From: Lunularia cruciata
Taxonomy: Eukaryota; Streptophyta; Marchantiopsida; Lunulariales; Lunulariaceae
Reading direction: 5' to 3'
Length of the DNA stretch: 64,000 nucleotides
Assembly (NCBI GenBank): GCA_948567375.1
Contig: OX419756.1
Coordinates: forward strand, 22,529,552-22,593,551
Below the pieces are notes generated by a model. That model was not told the DNA's origin. It saw nothing but the letters and a program-made list of their open reading frames with translations, and searched no databases. Positions within the stretch are counted from its first letter, which is position 1; each line of letters begins with the position of its first letter. Shown here one piece after another: positions 19,058 through 30,254 of the stretch. The position numbers were made by a program, and so were the translations under genes.

Positions 19058-20994
19058 TGACAACCCGGCAAATATCACTTTTGCGGTAATCGGGTAAGTA
19101 AAGTTTGTTCCCGCAGAGATACGAGTCAGAAATGTCCAAATACGAAGCAAAGTAAAAATTTCAGTTCTTCTTGTCTTGGCACACTCGGGATCACTTTCTT
19201 CTTGGCACACTCGGGATCACTTCTTCTCGTGCGGCTACTTCTCTTTGTACTTCGTGTTCATCCAATACTTGCCTTCTTCTCTACAGTCTTCGTATCGGAA
19301 TTGATGCTTCACTGCCCGAGCTTCCTTCTACTTCTTCTGTCACTCTACTCGGTCCCGCTTCCCCCTTCGCCTTACGTCTCAAGCAAATTCCTCGCTGTAC
19401 TGCGACTTCTTCTCCTTGAGCACCGGTACTTTGTCTTCCAGCGCTGCATTGTCTTTGGCTTTTACCTCGGCTTGAATTTCTTCTTCATATTCTTCAGGCG
19501 TTGGTGCCGAGGTCATTTCTCCACCGACTTCACTATCATTGCTTGTATCTCCACTCTGCAGTGTCAGCTCAGGTTCCTCCTCACGTTCCGAGTCCTCCGT
19601 CTTGAGCTCGGCTTCGCCTTCTGAGTCTTCATCTTCCGACTCGATCACCACCATTCCTCGCCTCGGGTTATTTCTCTGCACCTTCCGAGGTTTCTTGTTT
19701 TCTTTGGCGTCTGCTTGCCGAGTTCTCTTCTTTGTCGGGGTACTTTCAACAACCTCCACGTTCTTCCCCGTCTTCGAGTAGTAATCATCTACGCTCCGGA
19801 TTTGAAGAATGTATTGCTGCTCCTCCGCATCAACTTCCTTTTGCACATCCGGATGAAAGCGGCACAATATAATGTGGGGGGGACTTATCCCGCAGATTCC
19901 ACACCATCTGCCTCGTTCTCCCGTAAAAACACCGTGCCCAATTAATTGGTTCTCCTGCAAACAATTTGTGAAAGAACACCGCTTGGTGTTTCATCACATA
20001 GGTAGTTCTCTCCGGCTTCAGGATTGCCATCAAAGCACTCACAATTCCTCTCTTGACAGGGTCTTTGTAACTTTCTACCTTGTACCCATTCTTCATTCTC
20101 TTCGACGAGAAGGCATCTCTCACCTCCTGAGTTTCTTGGCCTATCTCCCCTTTCCCCAAGAATGTGGCCCCCTGCTCCGAGCCTGCCTCCTTCCCAAGTA
20201 CGAGTCTCCAATCCGACTCTGTCTAGCCAGCCGGATTTCCTCTCTTCCCTTCGTCCTCGGGACCATCGAGACATTTACTCTCGATGATTTCTGTCATGAA
20301 TCCTGGAAAGCTTATGTTCCAATTCCATGCCAGAAAGGTGATCCGAAGTCGGCTCAAGACTTCGATCCTCGCTACTACATCTAATCTCCGAATTGCATGA
20401 TTTCTCACTGCAAATTCGGAGTTCTTCTTCCCTCCTCCCATCTCTTCTGCTTTCTTTTGGTCTCTCGATTTCTCTCTCTCGACTTCCCCCTTGCGCACTA
20501 ACACAAGTCCAACTCTATTTCCCTTTCCCCGATCACCTGCAAGACGACTCCTCAGCGGCAAAGGAAAATTGCTCGACATTTTGTCGTTGCAGTCTCGATT
20601 TTTATAGAGTTGCACTTCTTCGTCTTCCGTCACTTTGAGTTTCTAGTGAGAAATCACACCTCCTGCATGCACCCGTTACTGTCGCCTCACCTTCACGTGT
20701 ATGAGCCGCCAATTTTGAAACCGCCCCTTCTTGAGTTTCTCGCCCCGACAAAAGGTTGTTAGACTGTCTTTGCCTCGGGTTGAGCTCCCCTTCTCGATCC
20801 GAAGACAATTTACTTCGTATCGTTTGCTGACACGGCATTTCAGAGTACTTTGCCTTATGACCCGAGGCCACTTTACTTCGGGTTTCACCCCGAAGATAGT
20901 TTTTGTCGTCTTCTTCGACCAACCAGGCGCAATCCGACCTCTCTATACACTTCTTCGGCTTTATTTTAAAAAAACAAAAAATGTGGGCACCACA
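19058..20994 (-). mobile_element. F, unclassified 1.9-kb insertion in A3 gag
   Basis: Starts TGACAACCC and ends CACCACA, flanked by 7-bp TCATCTG at 19051-19057 and 20995-21001. Paralogous gag shows the uninterrupted site. The right end on the minus strand is a palindrome (TGTGGTGCCCACA). Composition is visibly richer in CpG than the surroundings. Minus-strand frames 20630-20223, 20159-19830 and 19960-19379 overlap in order and look like one frameshifted protein of roughly 400 residues. The middle includes INWARCFYGRTRQM; the tail is acidic with a basic KKRTR patch. I suspect a plant transposon-associated protein but cannot name it. A 7-bp duplication does not fit a standard LTR element. Confidence 0.55.
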
Positions 20995-21924
20995 TCATCT
21001 GCAATGCCTCAGATAGCATGAAACACTGGGGAAGTCTGACCTATCTACCAACCTCTCCTCTCTGTGGGTCCAACTCCACTGATGCTCTTCTAGGCTCTGG
21101 AGCACGTACTGCACCTAGTAACTGCTGCAGATGCATCCACCTATGCTGCTCCGCACATGAAATCCAAAGCATATCTATCACCAATATATGAGGTGGAAGA
21201 CTCAGCACCCAAATCTGATCTCCTTTGAGCAATAGCCATACTAGCCAATCTCTGCTCCAACTGCTCAATCCAAGTAGCCATAGTTGTATCAGAAGTAAGG
21301 CCAAGTACTGCACCCCTACTAGGTGTAGATCCTCTACTACCACCTCATCCTCCATGAACTAGAGCTCCTCTACTACCTGCCATAGTAGCCCTACCACTCC
21401 GTAACTCCGGGTGTAGATCAAAACATTGATCACTAGTGTGACCAAATCTGTGGCAATGCTTGCATTGCCGTTATGTTGGCTGTGAAGCACCAGAGGTATC
21501 AGGTCCGCTGCCCTAAGTACACTCTCTCCTATGGTGAGATCCACCACAAGTCTAACAAGCAACACTGCCACTCACTGGCTGTTGCTGACCCAAAAATGAA
21601 GGTTAGGGTCTAACTACAATAGGCCCTCCACTCGCTCCATAAGATTTGGGTTGTCTACCCTGTCCTCAAAAACCAACTAGCGTGGTGCACTCTGCTGCAC
21701 TCTAGAAGAAGTCACAGCCATGGATGAGGTCTCCCTACCAAATCTAGATGTCACCACTCTCTCCTCCACCATGTTGAGCTCAATACGCTTAGCCAAACCA
21801 AAGACCACTACCAAAGTAGGTTGCAACAACATAGGCCAAAGTAGCCTGCAACAACATAGCATCAAGAACTTTACGTCATAACTCTCTATCCATTATCCCA
21901 TACTAAAACTGGACTGCCTGGGCC
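20995..21924 (-). pseudogene. A3 gag, zinc-knuckle part
   Basis: Minus-strand nucleocapsid region. The first zinc knuckle keeps the Cys that is Arg in A1 but carries TAG at its Trp position (about 21555). The second knuckle is near 21440-21480. It is interrupted on the right by solo LTR C1 at 21925. Confidence 0.7.
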
Positions 21925-22617
21925 TGTAACACCCATTTGTGCATGTGTGTGGTATTGTGATATTTAGCTTGGTATTACAAGTACTAAGGAGATATTATTT
22001 ATATAGAGATAAAGGATGGTTCTATATTAGTCATGGTTAGCTAAAGTTAGTCATAGCTAAGATAGAGGGGACTTTACTTTAGAGGAAGTAGAAAAGATGA
22101 GCACCACTATTTTGGATTTTAGTGTGTTGACTTGGTATTATTCCTAGGTGTTTGGCTTTGAGGAAAGAGTTGAGAACTCTTGGGCCCGCAAGCCTTTTTT
22201 CTTTGGATTCTTCTTTAGTCCAAGGATAGCCCATGTGAAGGAATCCTTGACTTAGTCGTTGGGTCAAGATAAGACCACATGCTTAGGGGAATATGCCCAT
22301 GTGAATGGATATTTTATTTCTACTTTTTGACTTTACTTGACTTTTAGTCTAGTAACTTGAGTAACTACGGTAATTAGTAACTTTGGTATGTAACTATTTC
22401 ACAAGTATATAAACAAGGGGTGAGGAGGTACTCATCATCCTTTCATTTGCAACTATCTCTCTCTCATTGAGTTCTCTAGTGAGCAATGTCTTGAGTCTTG
22501 GAGTGTTAGCCTTGGAGGAGTATGATGGAGTTGGAGTTCCTTGCCTTCTTAGTCCATGGTGCGCTACTATAATAGCCATCAGAGGTTCATCTTGAGTGAG
22601 AGACAGGCCGGCTCACA
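21925..22617 (+). mobile_element. C1, solo LTR of family C
   Basis: 693 bp with TGTAACACCC...GGCTCACA ends, flanked by GGCC at 21921-21924 and 22618-22621. The empty site is visible in A4 at about 52130. It matches the LTRs of full-length element E (54767-55454 and 61892-62579) and C2. A TATATAAAC box (about 22409) marks a likely promoter. No internal coding sequence remains. Confidence 0.85.
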
Positions 22618-23590
22618 GGCCTTAGTAACTCCTTGAGTGAAACTGATCAGCCGCCTCATGTGAGTGTATGCCTTGCGTAGGCTCTCTCCAGCCTTCCGCT
22701 GGAACTCCTACAAGCTTCTTAGCTTGTCAATCCACACTCCCTGGTAGCTCTGCCTCAAACACATGAAGAACTCTACCATGAGGTTAAACCCCGGTACCAC
22801 ACCATCTCCTGCAACGGTACCTCCACTCGTGGTAACACTATCTCCAGCTAGTGCACCTCCACTAGCTCCACCAACTTGAGCACACTACTTGAGCTAGAAC
22901 TCGTAGGTACAGCCGGTCTACTCCTAGCCACCAAGCCTGAAGTGATAGAGACATAGTTTGGAGACCAATACTGTCTCCATAACTCAATCCACTCCAAATG
23001 AGCTCTCTTGAACTCATGGTAGTCATCCATTGGCATACCCTCCAAGTACTAAAACAACCCCTTCTATGCCATGACGGGTGTGAACAAAGTCAGGTTCCGC
23101 ATCTACTGCAGATCACACCAACTATCAAACTCCTAGATGAAGTCATCCAACTCAATGGTACCCATTGTACCAGAGTAACGCCTAGGGCCTTTGGAGGCCC
23201 CATAAATCTTGTCCATGTCCCACAACAACGGTGCGGACACACCAAGTGTACTCTCAACTGAATCAGCTCCTATGTTGAACTCCAACTCAGAGTCAATCTC
23301 CTCACTCACTAGGACCTGAGATACATGCTCATACCAAGCACCACTCTGAGTAAACCCACCGTGTACTGCAAGGCTAACTCCTCTGGAATCTCCAACGAAC
23401 TCCGTTGTGACAAAGTAACCACAACTGCAACCGCAAACTGCAATAGCAAGTACTCCACCAAGTGCCAACACTAACCAAGCACCACCAAGTGCAAACACCA
23501 ACCAAGCACCACCAAGTGCCAATACCAACCGAGCACCACCAAGTGCCAAAACTAACGGAACATTATCCACTAATGTAACTCTAATCGAGA
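22618..23590 (-). pseudogene. A3 gag, N-terminal half
   Basis: Minus-strand capsid region. 23570-23133 is an open stretch that starts with four tandem 9-residue units (LVLALGGAR type, 27-bp repeats) and continues into the conserved VSAPLLWDMDKIYGASKG segment. The repeat number differs between copies, so the N-terminus is a minisatellite. Confidence 0.7.
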
Positions 23591-24396
23591 CAACTACACT
23601 AGGGGCAAGGGCGACTTGTAACCTGCCATCACAACATGCATTCTCATGGTCTGTAGGTCATCACTTCCTACCTCACCGGAAAGAAACAAAGATAGTTTGA
23701 CTAGTCATCACTCTAGCCTCACTATCGAGAGCACACTTGAGCACCAACGGCCAAAATTTAGGGCACCTCACACAAACACAGTGCACAAACAGGAAGTAAA
23801 GAATGGAGGGGGTCCAATCACAAGAATGCTAAATAACAATCCTCCATCTCATAAATCAACATAAGACCGACTCTGCCACCATTTGGCATTTGACATAATT
23901 GGAGTACCTATCTACTTCTTGAGCTACAAGGATCACCAAGGATCGATTTCAAGTTCTTTTCACCAAATTTGACATAACTCCTTCATAAAATCTGACGTAA
24001 TTCTTTCACAAAATCTGACGTAAAATCTGACATAAATCTGACGTAAAATTTGACATAAATCCCTAAAAATGACTGATCACTTAATCCTCAGCTAAATCTT
24101 CACTCAAGCTAAATTGGAAAAGTTGGTTTGGTCCAATCTTCAATTCGTGAGAATCTGCTCACAACTCCACCTTCAATTTTAGTTTCTGATCTCAACTCGT
24201 AACAAATTGGTCCTAAGCTCAAAATCACAACTACCGCTTGAAAATTGCTTCTTCACATTTTGCTTGCGCTTCTACACACACTCTCTCATGGAAATCTTAA
24301 TTATGCAATCAAGACACCATGATCCACCGAGCTTGGAGATACCACCAACACTCGCAGTTCTTGCACCCAATTTCCCCCTAACTCACTTCTTTGATG
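23591..24396 (-). other. A3 leader
   Basis: Minus-strand leader corresponding to A1 1638-2759, somewhat shortened. It includes a run of ACGTAAAATCTGAC-like short repeats at about 23960-24060. No gene seen. Confidence 0.55.
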
Positions 24397-25396
24397 TAAT
24401 CAGATTGTTTACCACTCGAATCAATCAAACTCAAATCACTACTTGATCTGATCCTCAACAAATTGCTAACAACATGGCATTGATTACAGTCAAGCCACAC
24501 CCACTCTAGCTAAGAGACTCCATGTGACGCTCCCCGGCTTTCTATCCACTCTAGCTATGAACTCAAAGGCTCAACATTAGAGAAGTGAGCTCTCTAGAGC
24601 TGCACTCCCATGGTATACCCCTGATTTTGACCTAGGTCTCCTCCCAACGGTCCCGTTGATGGCACACCTGACTGTACGGACGGTGCAAGTGATGGTGGGC
24701 CATGCCATGAAGTCAGTACCCTAAACGTGAAATCTGACCATTAGAAAGTAGTCTATGAGTAATGGCCAAAATGCCTCTAACTAATATCATTGGAACTCCG
24801 GTGTCTGAGCATCTAGATGCAACACTACAAATGGTGTGACAGCTATCATGTGTATATACATTACTACACAACATACATCGCTGTCAACATCATACACAAT
24901 AGAAGCACAACTCACACATAAGTCATACATAGACTCTAAAGTGCCACAATCGAATCAGATTGTTTACCACTCAAATCAATTGAACTCAGATCAATACTTG
25001 ATCTGATCCTCAACAACTTGCCAACAACAAGGCACTAATTATAGTCAAGCCACACCCACTCTAGCTAAGAGACTCCAGGTGACGCTCGCCGGCTTTCTGT
25101 CCACTCTAGCCAAGAACTCAAAGGCTCAACATCAGAGAAGTGAGCTCTTTGGAGCTACACTCCCATGGTATACCCCTGATTTTGACCTAGGTCTCCTCCC
25201 AACGGTCCCACTGACGGCACACCCGACCATGCGAACGGTGCAAGTGATGGTGGGCCCCACCATGAAGTCAGTAGCTTAAACCTAAAATCTGACCATTGGA
25301 AAGTAGTCTATGAGTAATGGCCAAAATGCCTCTAACTACTATCACTAGAACTCTAGTGTCTGAGCATCTCGATGCGACACTACAAATGGCGTGACA
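24397..25396 (-). repeat. V-U-V block at 5' end of A3
   Basis: Minus strand: V 25396-24953, U 24949-24842, V 24841-24397, then leader. A1 and A4 have only a single V here. The outer V starts TGTCACGCC exactly at the inversion breakpoint (25396/25397). Confidence 0.75.
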
Positions 25397-25739
25397 ACCT
25401 AAATCATACAACATCGATGACACTTGATGTAACTACAAGCCATACTATCTTGAGAGCGTGTGAGGTTTTGCCTTCTTGAGTCCTTGTCTTGGAAGGATGT
25501 GATAGTGTTGTTTGGAAGGATCTTGTGCACCATGCCACCTCCCAAACATTGATGGCACTATGGACCCATGCTTGGCACTTGTACATGCAGGCTTATTGTG
25601 TATGTTATGCGACTCTTCTGGTGGAGCTGCTACTATGCTAGTGTGTGATAGTTATTCAAGAGGATGGCATATGACATGTTTGACTCTTCCCCTCGTAGTG
25701 TTTCATCAAGGATAGTGGTTATGTCCTAGATGTACTTGA
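25397..25739 (+). pseudogene. A3 integrase tail and PHD finger
   Basis: Plus-strand continuation of A3's coding region, starting at the equivalent of A1 9860. The PHD finger begins with CMLC-equivalent codons at 25609-25620. CDS followed by Tyr replaces one zinc-ligand Cys, and TAG precedes the WLCPRC end as in A1. It ends at TGA about 25737. Confidence 0.75.
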
Positions 25740-26538
25740 CCTATAGCTAGTTCACTCTTTATGTGGTATAGATTGCAGACATGCAACTAATGATGGAGCT
25801 TGATAGCACCCAGCCTCTTGGTCTTTGCCCACCATAGGGTATACCACATACTTGGAGTAGATAGCTATTTAGAGTTAGAGGGACCTAACCACCAACTAGG
25901 GAGGAATTGTGGCACTTTAGAGTTCATTTATGACTTAGGTGTGAGTTGTGCTTCTATAGTATATGATCTTGCTAGCGATGTATATAAGCACGAGAGTTGT
26001 CACAACATGTTTAGTGCCAAAACTAGGTGCTTGTACATTGAAGTAGTAGTGTTGGTAGTCATAGGTATTTTGGTAGTTACTCATGGACTACTTGTTGGTG
26101 GTCCGATTTTATGGTAAGGCCACTTATCACATGGTGGGACCCATCATCACTTGCACCATTCGCACTGTTGGATGTGTTGTGATCGGCACCATTAGGGCTT
26201 GAGACCTAGGTCGAGCAAGGGGGAGACCTTTGAAGTGCAGCTTTAGAGAGCTCATTTCTTTGATGTTTAGCTTTCGAGTTACTAGCTATGGTGGTTAGAG
26301 ATTGGCTAGCATCACTTAGAGTCTATTAGCTAGAGTGGATGTGCCTTGATTGTAATCAATGCTCAATTATTGGTAGATTGTTGAGTGAAGGATAAATTTT
26401 GAGTGTGATTCGAGTGGGAGAACTAATTGTGGCACTTTAGAGTTCATGTATGACTTAGGTGTGAGTTGTGGTTCTATAGTGTATGATGTTACGATGTTTA
26501 CAACGATGTATTTCGTGTAGCGATGTGGATACACAAGC
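25740..26538 (+). repeat. 3' end of A3: G-rich tract and U-V-U block
   Basis: Untranslated 25740-25895, then CTAGGGAGGAA, then U 25907-25998, V 25999-26426 and U 26427-26538. This V is the most diverged in the window, with many transitions. The same U-V-U order occurs in A1 and A4. Confidence 0.75.
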
Positions 26539-26559
26539 TATATTGATCTGAAAAATCAA

Positions 26560-27340
26560 TATAGGTCATGAATAACATAGCATTCTGATTTCTATTAGTG
26601 TGGATCTTGATGTCTAATTTAAAAATCCTCCCTTTTTTTATCCATGTTTGTATCCTATTGGGATAGCACATTTCTCATACTTGTTGACAAAGACACCATT
26701 TTGGTTAAATAAAACCTGAAAACCCTTCTCAATAATCTGGCCAACAGAAAATAAGTTCTTGGTGATTATAGGTAGGTGAAGGACTTCTCCTAAACCACTA
26801 AAAGTGGCCCGATGGAGATGAGGGTGGTTGTATCAGTAATAATATATCCACAGTAATAATATATTCAGTATCATCACCCGCATTCACTGACAATAATTCA
26901 GATAATGGTTCTTTAGAACTGAAAATACTAACCTGATGGGTCATATAGTTGGAGCATCCTGAGTTGATGAACCACTCTTCTTCACTCTTGTTCACTCTTG
27001 GTCATCAATGTAACAGTATGAGTCATCATTAATAGATGATCTTCAGAGTAAGAATCCTTCTCCATATAGTACTGTTGAGTGGGTTTACCTGTTTGAATAT
27101 AATCTTGCTTCTTAAAACAAATCTTCTCACCATGAGACTTTGATTTACAGTGTTTCAGAATCTCTAAATTGTGAACTTGTGTTGCATACAGTCCTTGTGA
27201 AGATTGACCTCTACCTACAGGACCTCCACAAAGTGAACTTCCCCATTCTCTACCTCTTGCATGATCTCTCCCACCAAATAGAACTTGATCTTGAGCAACA
27301 AGACCATTGCCGCAACCTTGCAACCGCATCTCTTCAGATA
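26560..27340 (-). pseudogene. Ty1/copia gag-protease remnant
   Basis: Minus strand, in order: a degenerate zinc-knuckle region (HCKSKSHGEKICFKK, about 27150-27110), the copia protease signature WFINSGCSNYMT (about 26980-26945), then the gag-pre-integrase stretch VLHLPIITKNLFSVGQ (about 26790-26740). Copia proteases normally read Asp-Ser-Gly; here it is Asn-Ser-Gly. The start, integrase core and RT are absent, so it is a fragment. Confidence 0.78.
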
Positions 27341-27387
27341 TATCATTGGGACTAGCTTGTCGAATAGAGGATAAGTATCTCTAACAG

Positions 27388-27908
27388 CTATAGAAGGCCA
27401 GAAAACCATCGAGCTTTCTTGTGGCGGAGACGCTTTTGTCCTCCATCCATTATACCTGGATAAAGTAAAACTCTGAATCTGTCTCCGTGCTTGTGACGAC
27501 GTGTTAATTCATCCCTTTGTTTCTTGGAGTAAAGTCTACACACTGCCGCGCAAATCATGCTAAACAAGAACAACCCCAGAACAACCACCTCGAACTGTGT
27601 ATTCGATCTTCCTCTTCCTGCGCTCGATGCGATCTCGAGCAAGCGTCCGATTGCGGTGGAGAGCTTTAGCGTCCAGTATGTGCATACGAAGCCAAATCCA
27701 TGTACACTTGACCCCACACAAAGATTGGTGTTCTCCATAGCACAGGATTTAAGACTCTGGAAATGTCACCACCGAGCAACACACTAACTAGGCCCTCGTG
27801 TGACATTTCCTTGCTAGCATGTGTAAGCCTTCGCCAGTCTGCCGTTAGCTGCTGGGTGCACACTCCTGGAACGAGTTGTTTATCCTGTAGGTTCTGATAT
27901 GTAGGCAA
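27388..27908 (-). CDS. Uncharacterised minus-strand ORFs with one hydrophobic segment
   Basis: Two overlapping frames, 27738-27388 (116 codons) and 27908-27666 (80 codons). The first has one likely membrane segment (VVVLGLFLFSMICAAV, about 27590-27540) followed by basic residues. I do not recognise a family. It lies between the copia remnant and the gene island and could be an exon of a host gene or chance. Confidence 0.2.
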
Positions 27909-29738
27909 ATCTAGTGCTCAACACAAGCATCGCATATACATTTGCTTGACACTGACACTATTGCTAACCACTACGTTGAGCAGAATTACGTAGTTCCTCT
28001 TGCTTATGCTTGTCCTCTCAGGTCTATATCGCAGCACAAAGAGACTGTCAAGAGAGGGCGGCACTCTCGGATTTTATCAAAGGTACTGTTATCTCACTAG
28101 TTAGCTCAGGTACCGGTTGTACATATCTACTCTAAACCCCTTCAAGATGCGTAGAGCTGTATTTCGTGCTTCACTTTCTTTCAAGCACTCTTTCAAGCTG
28201 TAGTTACTGCGCATCATAAACATTGAATGATGTAAACATTAGTCTATATTCCTAAACGCATAGATTTAGAGTGATTGATTTTTTCGATGTTGAGGATGTT
28301 GCAACTGTAACAAGTACTAGTTATACCCTCTTTCTGTGTCTTCGGCTAATTGAAGTTCTGTAATCTGAAGCACTTTTTCATTACTCTAAGTGTCATCATA
28401 ATTCTTAAAATGGGCATGTCACGTTCTATTCCTGTACTTAAAGGCGATCATTCACATTACATACGGGTGTTCCCTCCAAGTAGAAGTTTGCACATAGCAG
28501 ATGTCATTTCTTCTTGTGTCAGTGCATAGAGAGCAACGTGCTGAACCTTGAACGAATTCGAATAGGCATTCACCTTATCGTTAGTTCAACTTCAAGGAAC
28601 ATTGATCAATAGCATTCTAACTCTGTGGTTACGCCCCCGAGGGGACGAACATGAGTCAAATATGAGAAGAGCTTCCCGTATTTTGGCTTGTGTTCGGGTT
28701 CGTTCTAGATTCACTATGCTTGTGGTTTCGGTGTGCGTTTATTAGAGCTTTTCATCTTCTGAACTGTGCATCAAAGTACCATCAAAATAGTAGTTTGATC
28801 GTAAACGTTGTCTGGATCGTTGTCAGTATTGATTTTATATCTCCCGCACGCTATCAACAGGAAAATCCACGTCTCTTAAACCCCCGAATCAGTTTCCTGA
28901 AGCATGACAGGTGACCTGTAGACAACAAAAGACAGTCACTGGCCGGTTTTCAAAGGAGGACTGGGGATCCATGCTACCGCATCTGTCCAACAAGTTACCA
29001 CCCCAGAATTCCTGGTTCGATTATCGATCTACCCAGCAGTACCACGACCAAAGGAACTCGCGTATGGTGTATCAAGTTCGTAATACACAACATCAGTTAT
29101 GTTAGCTTGCGACAAGCCAAATATTTTACTGTGAATTTTATTTCGATAAGCATATCCGGCAATCTACTCGCTGAAATCTACTCGAGCTGCTAGAGCAGAA
29201 GAACGGAGATCGGAACATCGATCATCACAAGGCTAGGTTATAGCGATATGACATTCTTTACATGTTCTTATTGCTTGGTCCGAACTGGCTCCTTCCTAGA
29301 TCATCCAACACAGAGCTCCATGAAACAATTAATAGGTCTATTTAAACGGAGAGCTTACTGATGTCATGTGTCCTATAACTCTACCATATTGCTCTCTGTC
29401 TTGATTGCTATGCATGTAACCCGAGGAAGACATCCGCGTCCATCAGTTATAACAACGCTCCGACGGATACTAAAGCCAGAAGAAGGCTACTCCACAGCAT
29501 TGAGCTGACCATCACCGCAGAACTCTGTAGAAATAGTTGACAAACAGCGAATAGAATCAGGTTTGAAGATATTTCGACCAAATACTACTACCATGAACTA
29601 AAGTTCGACCCAACAACGAGTGCGACATTTTATCATCTCATAACTTTACTGAAGGTGAATCAAATCTCATTCGATGGACCACAACAGATTTTCAGCGAGA
29701 GAAGTGAAATTATAGCGGCAGGTTGAGGAAGTTCAGGT
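27909..29738. other. Intergenic, no gene recognised
   Basis: About 1.8 kb of mixed-composition DNA with no family A, B, C or D similarity and no ORF with recognisable domains. It probably contains downstream sequence of the AGP-type gene at 29739. Confidence 0.5.
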
Positions 29739-30254
29739 TCATACTGATCCTTGATCCCCCTCAGGGGCTGGGGCAAGAGCATCGGGTGGCGAATTCCGAG
29801 TTGGTTCTTCACTTGGCTCGGTGATGATTACAATTACTGGTGGTGCAGCCACCGGAATAGGTGCTTCGCTTGGGCCTGGATCACCGATGATCACGGTTCC
29901 TGGTGGTAGAACGAAAGGGGGCTCTGTGGGTTCATTGTGAGGAGCAAATGGTGGTGCAGAGAATGGTGCCTCTGTGGGCTCATCGTGAGGAACAAATGGG
30001 GGTGCAGCGAAAGGACCCGGTCCCTCTGTAGGTCCATCGTCAGAAACAAGTGGTGGTGCAGCGAAAGGTCCAGGTCCCTCTGTAGGTTCATCGTGAGAAA
30101 CAAATGGTGGTGCAGCGAAAGGTCCAGGTCCCTCCGTAGGCTCATCATGAAAATGGAATGGAGCGAGTGCAGGTGCTGACCCTTGACCACTCACTAGGCA
30201 GGAACCAAGAATCAATGCTGCGAGGAAAAAATAAGCGCTCCTCTGAAATGCCAT
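29739..30254 (-). CDS. Secreted AGP-like proline-rich protein with 18-residue repeats
   Basis: 171 codons. Residues 1-25 form a signal peptide (hydrophobic FFLAALILGSCLVSG). The mature part has three near-perfect 18-residue repeats (core DEPTEGPGPFAAPP) and two shorter variants, then a Pro/Ala/Val-rich tail ending PDALAPAPEG. Ala-Pro and Ser-Pro dipeptides are typical of hydroxyproline O-glycosylation in arabinogalactan or proline-rich wall proteins. The acidic DEPTE motif is unusual for classical AGPs. No GPI-anchor signal is visible in this exon; a possible donor (GTATGA) just before the stop leaves room for a further exon. Likely extracellular or wall located. Confidence 0.7.
   Translation of the reverse strand: MAFQRSAYFFLAALILGSCLVSGQGSAPALAPFHFHDEPTEGPGPFAAPPFVSHDEPTEGPGPFAAPPLVSDDGPTEGPGPFAAPPFVPHDEPTEAPFSAPPFAPHNEPTEPPFVLPPGTVIIGDPGPSEAPIPVAAPPVIVIITEPSEEPTRNSPPDALAPAPEGDQGSV

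Larger units (their letters stand above)
13850..26538 (-). mobile_element. Family A retrotransposon A3 with inverted body
   Basis: 13850-25396 reads on the minus strand from integrase (about A1 9838) back to the 5' terminal repeats. 25397-26538 reads on the plus strand from integrase (about A1 9860) to the PHD finger and 3' repeats. The two parts are complementary pieces of one element meeting within about 20 bp of each other's coordinate, so one inversion of the body explains both. One breakpoint (25396) is exactly the TGTCACG terminus. It also contains insertions F (19058-20994) and C1 (21925-22617). Confidence 0.7.

Noticed and set aside
29937-30179. 80-codon plus-strand Cys/Arg-rich frame
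   Set aside because: Antisense shadow of the 54-bp repeats in the AGP-like gene.
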